Source: Phyto melanocephala (lineage: Eukaryota > Arthropoda > Insecta > Diptera > Rhinophoridae). Taken from it: a DNA stretch of 64,000 nucleotides. The DNA lies in assembly GCA_941918925.1 (NCBI GenBank), contig OW799237.1, positions 96,755,015-96,819,014 on the forward strand, in the 5' to 3' direction. Positions 23,032-34,000 of this stretch are shown piece after piece (the stretch's first letter is position 1; each line of letters opens with the position of its first letter). The position numbers and the translations under genes are program-made. The notes below the pieces were generated by a model that was not told the origin of the DNA, made no database searches, and saw only the letters and a program-made list of their open reading frames with translations.

Positions 23032-24648
23032 TTAACCCTTAAGTGGTTACCTTAATAAGGTGGCACAACCCCCAGGTCCTGGCTGCGATCGCTAGTCTTT
23101 TCAATGAAATTGCATAATAATCTTTTAAATCCATTGTTTATATTTATTTACATATATCAATAACATAAAATAACGTTACGTATCAAAAAAGAATTATTTC
23201 AATAAAAAAAATAAAAATAAAAAATAAAACAAATAAAAAACCAAAAAAAAACTAAAATAATTTTTAAAGTTAATGACTTTGAATGTTGAAATCAAACAAA
23301 ACTTTTTCCGTCTTATGAAGGTATTTGGTGTTACGTCTTATGTCGTACTTTTCGTTGAAAATTTGGCATTTAGATTTATTTTTCTAAAAAAAAAAATGAT
23401 CATGTTTGGTTTTTATGGTAACAGTATTGACTGCGTACTGGAAAATCTTAAAATAATATTTATTTATTTATTTATTAATTACTACAGTTTTTTTAAAATT
23501 TTTTTTATTAAAAAATATAAACACAAGTGCTTAAGCTTAAGGTCCCTTTTTATAAAAAATGTATTGCTGATATTTCGCTACTCCGTTAAGTAACAAAATC
23601 ATGACAAAAAATTATTATTTGAATTGATGTTTGAAAAAATAATTGAATTTGAAATAGTAATATTTCTAAAAAATATTTCCATTTTATCTGCTTACAAAAT
23701 AGGATGTAGTGTACCCTTTTTTGCTACGTTCCTCAATGCAAGTAAGAACAAGTTGCTCCGAAGGCTCCCCTAAAAAACTTATTCTTGCACCCTTTTTGTT
23801 TTCCACAGACATATATTCATCGAATATAATATTACTTGCTAGGGCCTTTATGTCGATTATTTTGCTAAAAAAATCCTATCCTAAAGTCCTACAATTTGTA
23901 CGACAGTATGTTGTATATTTTGTAATGATTTAATCAATTACATATACATCTGATTTTATTTTGTTATAGTGCAGGTATTAGCAACATTATACATCAATCT
24001 ACACTTACTAGAGAGCATTTCTCCTTTTTGACATTTTTTAATTTCCAAAGGAATTTATGGTTTGTTACTTCTAATTGTTCCAACAAACCCAAGTCCAATA
24101 TCCATTATCATTTTGCATAAACCAAATGTGGTTTTTTTGTACCTCATTTCAAGGCACATTAATTAATTTTTTACCTATAATTTTTTCTCTGCCTGTTTAA
24201 ATATTTCCCTGCAAGGGAAAATTAATTTTGGGGTTACATGCCCACCAAATCTAGAAACCGTGATTAGCTGCTTTAGGAGGGATATATTGCGTGAACTTCG
24301 TTATTTCTCTGAACGAAAAAATAGTTCATCGACTGCATTATTTTCATATGGTTTAAAATTAATTTAAATTTTAAATAAATGCTGCTGTGTTTGCGTTTGT
24401 ATTTAAATAAAAGTTGACTGACCCTAGCCGGCCCTAGATGGTATGAATATCAACAATATTTTATTTTGACTATTTAAAATGCTAAATGCCTTAAAATTAA
24501 AACTAATTTTTAATTTGTGTGTAAAAAATACTTTGATTAAGGAATACAAAAAGTTTCTCTGAAATAATTGCAATAATTATACAAAAGAAAATTACAAAAT
24601 TGTTAAAAAAAAGGGCTGTTTAGGCACTGATATCCTCTTAAGGGTTAA
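23032..24648 (-). mobile_element. piggyBac-like fossil with TTAA target duplication
   Basis: TTAA (23032-23035) is followed by CCCTTAAGTGG. At the other end CCTCTTAAGGG is followed by TTAA (24645-24648). That gives 11-bp inverted ends with one mismatch and the TTAA duplication that defines piggyBac insertion. Just inside, GGTGGCACAACCC and an inverted GGGCTGTTTAGGCAC are loosely matched. On the minus strand, about 24090-24000, the frame reads GLGFVGTIRSNKP-IPLEIKKCQKG, with a stop replacing one residue. It resembles the conserved VGTxRxNKxxIP segment after the second catalytic region of piggyBac transposases. Other parts are too decayed to place. Dead, about 1.6 kb. Confidence 0.75.
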
Positions 24649-25121
24649 AGTGTAGGTAACGATATGCATTTATATTATTTTGTATATTTTTTTATTTTAT
24701 TTATTTATTTATTTACTTAAATTGAAATCCAGTACAACAAGATTATAATCTTATAAATGAGAGTGCTAGTATAAAAACAAATTAATAATAATATTTAAAT
24801 TGAGTTGTATATTAGTATATTATTATTGTTTATTAGTATGTATCTTAAAGTGTACCACCTTACAAGCAAACACAAAAAATTGCACTGTAGACCTCCGAAT
24901 AGAAAGATTTTTTTTTTCATCGAACGTACATTTTTCATCATAAGTATGTTTAGCATTTACATTATGATCATAAAGTCGTCGAAAAAGTCATCCCCGTCAT
25001 ATTTTACATCCACATCGAGTTCCAAACGCCATAATATTACGCCATGAAATACTTTCTTAATGGTCCAAAGTTGCTTATAAGCTACTTTCAACATTTTGAG
25101 ATCCGATATTGCCAGGAGTAT
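24649..25121. other. no gene recognised
   Basis: AT-rich spacer with a TTTATTTATTTATTTA tract near 24700. The 80-codon frame at 24805-25047 overlaps low-complexity sequence and ends in an S/T-rich run. I do not regard it as a gene. Confidence 0.4.
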
Positions 25122-26639
25122 GTGTATACTAGGGTGATCGATTATTCGACTTTTTTAATAAACCAGTTTTAAAATAGTTTAAAATTTAGAATTTTAATAA
25201 AAACCGGTTACTATTTTGAAAATTGAGAAAAAAACCGGTTAACCGGTTCGAATATATAAAATATAGTTCCTTAGAGAAAAAAGAAAGAAAGATTATTATA
25301 AAAATTGTATCTAAATAGAAATTTTTACAGTTTGTATAAACAATTACGAAATAACGTAATAACTGACATGAATGCTGTTGACTAATTTGATTTTAGTTAG
25401 TTGAATTAAAGGAAAAAAGGTACTCTTTACAAGTAAAATAAATATATACAATAAATAAATACATAAATAAATAAGACTTTTTAAAAGGCTGTTATAAAAT
25501 TTTGTACCTCCTTTTGTACATTTTTCAAATTTTAAATAGATCTTTCAAACTAATACGCACTAACGTATTTTGTTTAAATTGATTTCTTTATTGTAACTAC
25601 ACTTTTTACCTAAAAGAGATCGATCAGCTAAGTTTATACTTCAATTACCTTTAACTTTTAACGTAAGGTTTATAAATTTAAATAGCCAAACAAATTTGGC
25701 AACGTTTTTAATTGTTTAGTTTAAGATTTAATTCTCTAATATTTTTTGACACAAAGCAGTAAATAAATCATCAAAATGTAAATATAAATTTACATTGTGG
25801 CCACTACGTTTTTTAAGAACTAAACTAATTTGTTAAAAGTAATCGGTATTTTCTCTGGAAGAGATCAAAAAATTATTGTAGGCTCTGTGGCTCTTACACT
25901 ATTAGTCCGAAATAGGATCAAGGTACAATAATTAAGAAAAAAATGTATCTAAGAATTTTATTAGTAGAGCAAATTAAAAGTCCAACAACGTCAAAAATAC
26001 CTACTCTCCATTTAAGAAATAATAAATTTAAACTCAATAATTTTTTTATACCCGCCAACAAAAAAATGGTGGGGGTATATTCATTTTGTCATTCCGTTTG
26101 TAACACATCGAAATATCCATTTTAGACCCCATAAAGTATATATATTCTGAATCAGGGTTCGATTTGATGACGATCTAGCTATGTCCGTCCGTCTGTCCGT
26201 CTGTCCGTCTGTCCGTCTGTTGAAAGCACGATAGAGGTCGCACCGAAAAAGCTAGGGGGCTCAAATTTTGCCAGAATCTTTCTTATAGACAAGGTTTGTT
26301 TGGTATTGAAAATGGGCTAAATCGGAATATTAGGAAGATAGTTATAGCTCGAAAAGCAAGAGTAGGTCGAAAAAACCATGTCCTTCAAACATCGAATAAA
26401 ATGGAATTATGTCTAAACGCATTAACGTAGACTCATGAAACTTCGAATATATATTTCCTGAGTAAAAACAATATTTTTCCCCGAAAATTATCTAAATCTA
26501 TGCATTAGGAGAGGAGTTATCGATCAAAATGTACGAAAATTTATACCGCACAGTGTATTTTTCGGTATATTTAAAAACAAAAACGTCATAAAAGCAACAA
26601 AATTGGATGTACGACTCTGAAATTTTGCACACTTTGCTT

Positions 26640-28010
26640 ATTGGTGAGGCGCTTTTTTGTAACGGAAAATCAATGTGCCACGCCCACTTTTACGCCCACC
26701 TCCCATATAACGTTTTACCCAAAATTCATATAATTTCTCAATTTATATAGATTTTGGAATAATAAAGGGCTATATTGAAACATCTCAGTTGTACTCATTC
26801 GAAAATATAACTTTGACACGCCCACTATAACGCCCACTTTTCACGTTATATACCGTTATTTAAATTTAAAAGCTCATAAAACCGCCAAAATTAGAGGTAT
26901 GATGATCAAATTCGCTACGTATATCTTCCTAGGCAATGTCATTACTGTGCCAGAAAATTAAGACGCAACGCCCACTTTAACGCCCACCTCCCATATAACG
27001 TTTTACCTAAAATTCATATAATTTCTCAATTTATATAGATTTTGGAATAATAAAGGGCTATATTGAAACATCTCAGTTGTACTCATTCGAAAATATTACT
27101 TTGACACGCCCACTATAACGCCCACTTTTCACGTTATATACCATTAATGAAATTTAAAAGCTCATAAAACCGCCAAAATTAGAGGTATGATGATCAAATT
27201 CACTACGTATATCCTCCTAGGCAATGTCATTACTGTGCCAGAAAATTAAGACGCCACGCCCACTTTAACGCCCACCTCCCATATAACGTTTTACTCAAAA
27301 TTCCTATAATTTCTCTATTAATAAAGATTTTGGAATTATAAAGTGCTATATTGAAACACCTAAGTTGTACTCATTAGCAAAAACAACTTTGACACGCCTA
27401 CTATAACGCCCACTTTTCACGTTATATACCGTTAATGTAATTTAAAAGCTCATAAAACCGCCAAAATAAGAGGTATGATGATAAAATTTACTACGTATAT
27501 CATCCTAGGCAATGTCATTACTGTGCTAGAAAATTAAGTTGCCACGCCCACTTTTACGCCCACCTCTCATATAACGTTTTACCTAAAATTCATATAATGT
27601 CTCTACTAATAATGATTTTGGAATAATAAAGGGCTGTATTGAAACACCTAAGTTGTACTCATCGCAAAAATAACTTTGACACGTCTACTATAACGCCCAC
27701 TTTTCACGTAATCTACCGTTAATGAAATTTAAAAGTTCATAAAACCGCCAAAATTAGATGTAAGATGATCAAATTTGCTACGTATATCCTTCTAATCAAT
27801 GTTATTGTTGTGCCAAAAAGTTTAGGTGACACACCCACTTTAACGACTACCTCCCATATAACGGTTTATCTTAAATTCATGTAATTTCTCTATTGACAAA
27901 GTTTTTGGGAAAATAAAGGGCTATATTGAAATATTAAAGTTGTATTTATTAGCAGAAACTTTAACACAGCTACTTTAACACACTTTCATTGAAACACTAC
28001 ATTTACAAAA
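26640..28010 (+). repeat. tandem array, about five units of about 287 bp
   Basis: Each unit carries CCACGCCCACTTTAACGCCC followed by ACCTCCCATATAACG and later CTCATAAAACCGCCAAAAT. Unit landmarks fall near 26676, 26963, 27252, 27541 and 27826, giving a period of 285-289. The middle units are closest to each other and the last is most eroded, as expected when copy number grows by unequal exchange in the centre. The CACGCCC blocks are GC-rich islands in AT-rich sequence. Confidence 0.85.
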
Positions 28011-28035
28011 GCATTTTAGTAGCATATCGAAGTTA

Positions 28036-28655
28036 TAAAGGGTGGTTAAATTTTAAGGACCGATGTTGTCTTTAAATAAAACACAAATTATTTAGGATAT
28101 TATTATTTCTTTTTATAATGATAATATTTGTATGGTTCAATTATGTATTTAACAAAATATTGGCCAAATGGCCCCCCCCATCCTTGGCGCCACTCCTCTA
28201 TCTGATGGTCCAAATTTTCAATGACAATATTGATGCTCAATTGTTAAGCATGATGATGAGTCGAGGTTGACTGCTATTTTGCCACACTATCGCAAAAAAC
28301 AGCAATAGTTCCCATTCAACGAACTAAGAAGGCATTCACAGATTTTCTAACATTTTATACAGACCTGTTTTGCAGAAATTTAAATATTTTTTACAATTCT
28401 CCCGATTGTGGACGAATTTGAACGATTATGTTGATCAAAAGAATTACGAAGTGCACTAAATGCATTTTGATTTGAACGCCCATTTTTATAAAAAACCTGA
28501 ATAACTTTAAAGCGTTGCTCATTTGCGTATCTTTCCACGGATCAAAATGAGTAAGTTTGAGATAAAGAAATGTCAAGTGAAATGCAGAAAACAAATTTAA
28601 AGACTAGGTGTAGTTCACCTTAAACATGGGCCCTTAAAATTTAACCACCCTCTAT
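28036..28655 (-). mobile_element. mariner-derived MITE (group D), nested copy
   Basis: The ends are AAAGGGTGGTTAAATTTTAA and its inverse, next to TA dinucleotides. On the minus strand, residues like KMGVQIKMHL and INIIVQIRPQSGEL correspond to the amino-terminal helix-turn-helix region of a DDE_3 transposase. The 47-kb copy shows the matching end of the protein (VCRRGRGDHLADILFHT). The whole catalytic middle is missing in both, with the same junction. It lies inside the 26041-28800 repeat, which lies inside the hAT element. Confidence 0.82.
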
Positions 28656-29080
28656 AAAGAAAGTGATACATATTTTATTATTAAGAGATTATTCTATAGC
28701 GATTAACAAAATAATAAATATTGTGCTTTAAATGTACACAAAATTGGTGGTGGGTATAAAAGATTCGGCACAGCCGAATATAGTGCTCTTACTTGTTTTA
28801 TTTCACTTTTTTTTAAATAACAAATAAATTTTTTACAATATTATAAAGGAATATTTAAAGGTTTTTATTTTCTTTTTTTTTAATTTTTGAAAACTTATTG
28901 CGTACTAAATATATTATGGTACTATTGGTTATAAAGATATATGAAATGAACTTAAAAAATTAAAAAACCGGTGTATTCGACATTCGAAAAACCAACATTT
29001 GGAAAAAACCGCCAGCTGAAAGATGAAAAAACCGGGTTTTCCACCGGTTGTAAAACCGAGTCGATCACCCTAGTGTATAC

Positions 29081-29762
29081 CTTTTTCAAAATGAAAACAT
29101 TTCATGTTTCTTAATACACTTCTTCATACGAAAAGTGGTAGTTTTTATACTTACAAAAAGATTAATTAATTCAACTGGAGCCAGAACACAGTGTCATACA
29201 ATCGCGATCTTATTTGTTGACACCAAGTTATCAAAGACGTTTAGGTTAATGAATGTAAAGCATATTATTAACTATACTGCAGCCTTACCTGTCCAATTTT
29301 CGGCAAATGCCACAACAATCTATTAATCGATACTAGAATTTGGAAACAAAAATTATAAAAGTTAGTTTAGTATCTTTTGAGGAAAATTCGTACAAACAAA
29401 CTCTCAGACTGCTCACATATGATCTAAAAGGTCCAAAATTTTTCATTTTTCTTATGTTATTCTTTTCTTTTTTTGGCTAGTCTATGAACACTTTTAACCA
29501 AATAAATTTAAATTAATTTTTAGTCTCTCACCTTTATTGTTCCCCAGATATGCGACAATATGTTTTACTCTTCTACTGCTTTATTCAAGATTCGAATATT
29601 TTTTATTTGAACATGAACAGATATTATCAATAGCATCGTTCTCCAAATACACAAGAGCTAAGATACATATGAGTACGTGCTCACTATACATACTTTAAGA
29701 CTCTTGATCTTATTGCTTCTCGGCCCATTGTGCTTCCTTTTATTTTCTTTGCGAAATCATAC
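29081..29762. other. no gene seen
   Basis: AT-rich sequence. The 63-codon frame at 29135-29326 has no recognisable motif. Confidence 0.4.
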
Positions 29763-30038
29763 ACTATATCTGTGGCTTGGAGCTAAAAGGGCCAATGTTA
29801 CTTTTTTGCTCTTTTGAGTTAATCATTGCATTAGATTTGTTTTCTTGCTCTATTTCATTATGATTAAACAGCTAAAGACATACTTAACCCAGAACGGGGT
29901 CATAAATAAAATGCTGGCCAATGTCACTATGAAAGCAAATATAAATTAAATATATAAAATTAAAGTTAAATAAAAATTTTCTCAGAAGTAGATATTTTGA
30001 CATTGGTCCTTTTAGCTCCAAGCCACAAATATATAGTA
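29763..30038. mobile_element. MITE with about 28-bp inverted ends
   Basis: TGTGGCTTGGAGCTAAAAGG with GCCAATGT (from 29771) is mirrored by ACATTGG-CCTTTTAGCTCCA-AGCCACA (to about 30028), one mismatch. ACTATAT-like bases extend the pairing outward on both sides. Total about 276 bp, noncoding. The palindromic outer A/T bases hide any target duplication. Confidence 0.75.
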
Positions 30039-31609
30039 ATAGCGAAGTTACTCAGATTAAATGGGGAAATTCTCGGCATTATCGTTATCTTCCAGATAAA
30101 AAACATAAACATCTGCGTTGTTGTAAGGTAAACCGCCCTATTCCAACATTTTTTTTTGCTTCGTATTTGAACATCAATGATATTCGGACAAGATTTGAAG
30201 ATTACTGTAACAATATAAAATGTTACAAAGGTTCCACCACAACTGTTTCGACTTTTTCCATTTCAATATAGGCTTTGCATACTTATTATATGAAACTTTG
30301 TGTGAACTTTTAAGACTCACGCTCCTTTATTAACCACGATATGTGATAATAAATAAATACATTTTAAGTAGGCGAAGCTCCAGCCCATTTTTCCTTCCAG
30401 TTATTACTAACAAGCTTTTATGATTAAAAAAGTTGGTCCAACATTGTGGCCAGTACAAAAGTACAACTCACATACATGCAGACATTTTTGATTTGTATGT
30501 TATTCATAGAAAAATATATAAAAATAATATATATTAATCTTGATGTAAAATACCCTTTATTTACTACATAATTACAGGACTCAATATGAAGTGCAATCAA
30601 GTCCTTAAATTCTTTAAAACCTTTATCATCAATAAAGAAAAACAAAGATGTAAACTTAACAAAGTGTTGTGTGTGTACATTTTTAAAACAAAATAAAAAA
30701 ATCAAATTTATTTCAATAAAACTTCACATTAAAAAAAAAATAAATAAATTTCGTAACCAAGAAAAAATCATGACAAATGACTACAGAGAGTAGAGTACTT
30801 CAGCTGTTAAAAAGGTTCAAATCATCATCATTAATTTCAATTTATAAAACAAATAAAATGCAAAAAACCTAACCAAACAAAATAAATTTTGCGCAAAAAC
30901 GACTTAACAAATGATTGTTAGAAAATGATTTTAATCATATCCAACATTATCATTATTAATATTTGACCTACAAAACCATTAGGAATCAAAATCCTCTTTA
31001 AATAATACAACATCATGGGGAACCACAGGGATAATAAGACAATTTTCAAACAAAAAATTAAATGGAAATGGAAATCTAAATGAAATGTGAAAAGGCAAAA
31101 TTATCCACAAGATAATGGACACAAATGGTAACAAAAGAAACATTAACCTCTATATTGCTCACTGACATTTTGACTACGAAAAAAACGAAAACGAAAACGG
31201 AAAACAAGAGCAAAGAAAATATTATTTATGCGTTTGTATCAAGAGGTTATACCTTCATTTATATTACTTTATTACTTTTGGCAGGCCTCAACTGTTAATG
31301 GTATTGTCACTTTTTAGAACACTGGTTGATTCTGCGTAGGCATCGAAGTCATAGACGTTTTCTATAATGTTAAAAATTATGCATTAATCCTGGTGGCTAT
31401 ACATTCACACACACATATATAAAGTGAATATTGTACGAGGGTTAACCGAGAAGCTTAAGGACTTTGCAAATATGTGGAAATAAGGAAAAATTGCCTCTCT
31501 TAAATTTTGTTATTTGATTTTTATAAAAAAAAACTTTTACAACTTGTGTATTAATTATATAGTTCTTCATGGGTAAGAGAGTGAATATGTAATTCGTCAT
31601 TCTAAGGGC
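30039..31609. other. no gene seen
   Basis: AT-rich with A-tracts. The minus-strand frame at 30424-30705 (MIFLFCFKNVHTQHF...) has no family resemblance. A (CACACACA) stretch occurs near 31405. Confidence 0.4.
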
Positions 31610-31807
31610 CGTTCACAAAAAAAAATTAACCTACAGTTAAAACTAACCTCATTAACACAAAGTTCAGTTATCTTATAACTTTTAGATTATTTTGCCAAAT
31701 TTCAGTTAAATTTAACCAAGTACTATTTGGCGTTTAAGTTCTTAACTGAAAGAAAATATTTGATGTTTGAATAAATTGTATTTTTTCTATTTTTCAACAA
31801 TTGATAG

Positions 31808-32080
31808 ATGTCTCTACGATTAAAAAGATTTACACATTTGTATAATTTATATAAAGTAAATATTTCTTATGGTATGAAAAGAAAATATAACCACAGAAGT
31901 CGAATGGATCATTTTAATTTACCTGATGCAGTTTTTTTCATGAGATATCGTTTATCTAAGAGAAATGTTAAATTTATAGCAAAAATTATTTCAAAATACA
32001 TTCAATTTTCAATAAATTTATTAGCAGATGGGTGCACATTAAAAATTTATATTTATGTATACATTTCTTCTTCCTTTTGA
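31808..32080 (+). pseudogene. PIF/Harbinger transposase amino-terminal remnant
   Basis: The 90-codon frame contains RMDHFNLPDAVFFMRYRLSK followed by RNVKFIAKIISKYIQ. It resembles the start of Harbinger (HARBI1-like) transposases, where an acidic-hydrophobic D..F...F.MRYRLSK-type helix precedes the catalytic domain. Nothing of the DDE catalytic domain follows; the frame ends in low-complexity sequence (IYIYVYISSSF). Flanking sequence at 31640-31700 and 32160-32230 contains CAGTTAAAACT and AGTTAAAACTTCAGTT. These look like pieces of inverted flanks of a non-autonomous derivative, but I could not define exact ends. Confidence 0.5.
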
Positions 32081-32510
32081 AATTCATTCATAATAATTGA
32101 TAACTACAAGTTAACTAACTCTTGCCTATTGTTAACGAACATTTTTAATTCATAGTTAAAACTTCAGTTTAAGCTTACTGAAAGTTAGTAAACTTTTACG
32201 TTAAATTTATTTAACTGAATATTATGTTAATAGGCCTAAATGGTATTGTGCCTTAAATAACTATAATACTATTTCCTTTATATTTTCCAGTTCACTTCTT
32301 CGAAATAATTGGTATTATTGTCAAATTTTTTTTTTTTTTTGAAATAATGGCTTAAGTCGACTTCACATATTATTCATTTTACTCACAGATATAATGGCAA
32401 ATTTTCACTTTAACGCTTTGATTTTCAAGAGTAGGTAAAACAAGCAGTTATTTAAAATGCCTCTAATGTGGGTTGCTATTTTTGTGAAATCGGTTCAAGA
32501 CAGTATACGG

Positions 32511-33333
32511 TAGGAGCACAACTAGGACGAACGACGATTTTCCCCCACACAAAGAATTTACCCTAACACGACGAATTCGACGGTAAAAATTCGCAGTGCA
32601 AATTCGTCGTATGAAGCACAATAACGACGAAAAAGCAATATCGATTTAGGTTGATAAAATTATTTACTCCTTGTGCAAAGAAAGAACAAAAATAATAAAA
32701 GAATTAAAATTTTTGTGAAACTCAACATAATAATAAATATATTTTTTGTCATAGTAAAAACCAAGGCACATTTATTCATCAGGTAGTCTTGTTTCGTCAG
32801 CTTGTTTTAAATTTCAGCTGTCAAAGATAAAAAAACAATTTTCCCTCTTCTATCATTTATTTCAAATGCCAAACTTCATATGTAAAAGAGATAAACAAAA
32901 ACATTCTCTCCAAACTGCAATTACCTGATGAATTAATATTCCTTGGTAAAAAATTTTTACGTATAAGTAAACGTTTGCAAAGAATGTCGTGGATACGTGC
33001 AGAAAACAATAATACAAGTTTTGTTTTTGTATAACAGCGAATAGTGTGACCATATCAAAAAAATATTGAATAACTTAAACATTTGACAAACTGTATTTTC
33101 TAAAAAAGTTGAAAAGTAAAATCAGATATAATAAAAAATGGTCACCTTGTACCAATTTGTTCGTCGTTCGCCGGCATACGAAACATAAATAAATCTATTG
33201 CAGAGTTCGCAGTGTATAGCGAATTTTGAACGACGCCATAATTGGATGCATTTTCATATACACAAATGTGTTATATTTTTGATGACAAATATTCGCAGCG
33301 AAAAATTGGTCGTTCGTCCCAATTGTGTGCCTA
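32511..33333. mobile_element. non-autonomous element with TAGG...GGACGAACGAC inverted ends
   Basis: TAGGAGCACAACTAGGACGA with ACGACGATTTT at the left (32511-32541) is matched in inverse by AAAAATTGGTCGTTCGTCCC with AATTGTGTGCCTA at the right (33301-33333). I count about 25 matches over 31-33 bases. TTCGTCG and ATTCGCAG motifs recur just inside both ends. A group E MITE is inserted in its middle (32762-32945). No coding frame. No clear target duplication. Confidence 0.7.
32762..32945. mobile_element. MITE group E, copy 3 (nested)
   Basis: CAAGGCACATTTATTCATCA (left) faces TACCTGATGAATTAATATTC plus CTTG (right). The internal landmarks CGTCAGCTTG, TTCAGCTGTCAAAG, TTATTTCAAATGCC and CTCTCCAAAC match the other copies. 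Outside lie GTAAAAAC and GTAAAAAA, an imperfect 8-bp direct repeat. It sits inside the element 32511-33333. Confidence 0.85.
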
Positions 33334-33776
33334 GCAATAAGTGGGTTGGTAGAGTCTTTATAACACCGTTTTGACAAGATCATAATAATATATACACACT
33401 CACTGGAATTTTAATCTGATGATTACCCTTTTTTCTAAGAATATTAACCTCCCTATTTTACATGCCTAATTTAAATTTTATTAAACCTTTCCTTCAAAAT
33501 AAATTCCTGGCAAAAAATTTTTTTTTTTAATTTTTTAAATACTTTTTTTATCTGACAGAATTCTCTAAATTTTTCGAAAAAAATTATTTGAATTAAATAA
33601 AAATATAATTTAAATTTAAAAATTAATTAATAAAGAAAACTGAAGTAACAATTTTTCCCGTGCAGCAGAAATAGATTGCCGGCTTCAAAATGCGCTTACG
33701 GTTTGAAGAAGCTTTATTCGAAAACAACCCATTACGAGTACAATGACTCAAAAATTACATACAAAAGATAGTCCCC
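33334..33776. other. no gene seen
   Basis: AT-rich spacer between two mobile elements with no recognisable feature. Confidence 0.4.
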
Positions 33777-34000
33777 GGTGAACTAGTCAGTCGTGTGCTG
33801 ATCTACTACTTTGGGGGTTGCGGGTTCAATTCCCGCCAGAGACTCTGGATTGTTCTGCTTATCTTTCTCTTCTGTTCTCTTTCTACGCTAACTATTCTGT
33901 TCATATGGAGCGCACAACATGCCAATTGGACATAAGTGTATACCTGTCGTGGGTTTGGGCTTTAAGTGCCCCTCTTTTCAACCCAACCTAACTAACCTAG
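33777..34000 (+). mobile_element. tRNA-derived SINE, copy 2, with LINE-like 3' tail
   Basis: The head has a tRNA-like body (GAACTAGTCAGTCGTGTGCTG, described by its core TAGTCAGTCGTGTG) and a B box GGTTCAATTCC at 33822-33832. A TTCT-rich linker follows. From 33904 the sequence is ATGGAGCGCACAACATGCCA and continues to about 33990 as a close relative of the 3' untranslated end of the LINE at 61215-62007. It finishes in AACCCAACCTAACTAACC, like that LINE's CCTAA-type tail. This head-plus-LINE-tail layout is how many SINEs borrow a partner LINE's reverse transcriptase. No clean target duplication is visible. Confidence 0.85.

Larger units (their letters stand above)
26041..28800 (+). mobile_element. 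long hairpin-ended fly repeat nested in the hAT element
   Basis: Same architecture as 341-1099: a 5' hairpin (TATACCCGCCAAC facing TGGTGGGGGTATA), GACCCCATAAAGTATATATA, a CCGTCTGT minisatellite (26185-26220), and a 3' end of TTGGTGGTGGGTATA plus the ATTCGGC...GCCGAAT hairpin and GCTCTTACTTG. It differs in having a five-unit tandem array inside and a nested MITE at 28036-28655. No long open frame. Its end motifs differ from those of the 341 copy but still pair with each other. Confidence 0.8.
25122..29080. mobile_element. hAT-type element with perfect 8-bp target duplication, carrying nested insertions
   Basis: GTGTATAC at 25122-25129 and 29073-29080 is a perfect 8-bp target duplication. Directly inside are TAGGGTGATCGA and its exact inverse TCGATCACCCTA, terminal repeats of the hAT type. 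Subterminal AACCGGTT-like blocks cluster at both ends (25160-25245 and 28965-29055), as expected for transposase binding. Without the nested repeat at 26041-28800, about 1.2 kb of original element remains. That remnant shows no transposase frame, so it was a non-autonomous hAT derivative. Confidence 0.9.

Noticed and set aside
23273..23593. 106-codon plus-strand frame inside the piggyBac-like fossil
   Set aside because: The transposase motif is on the opposite strand; this frame is F/I/K-rich and has no motif.
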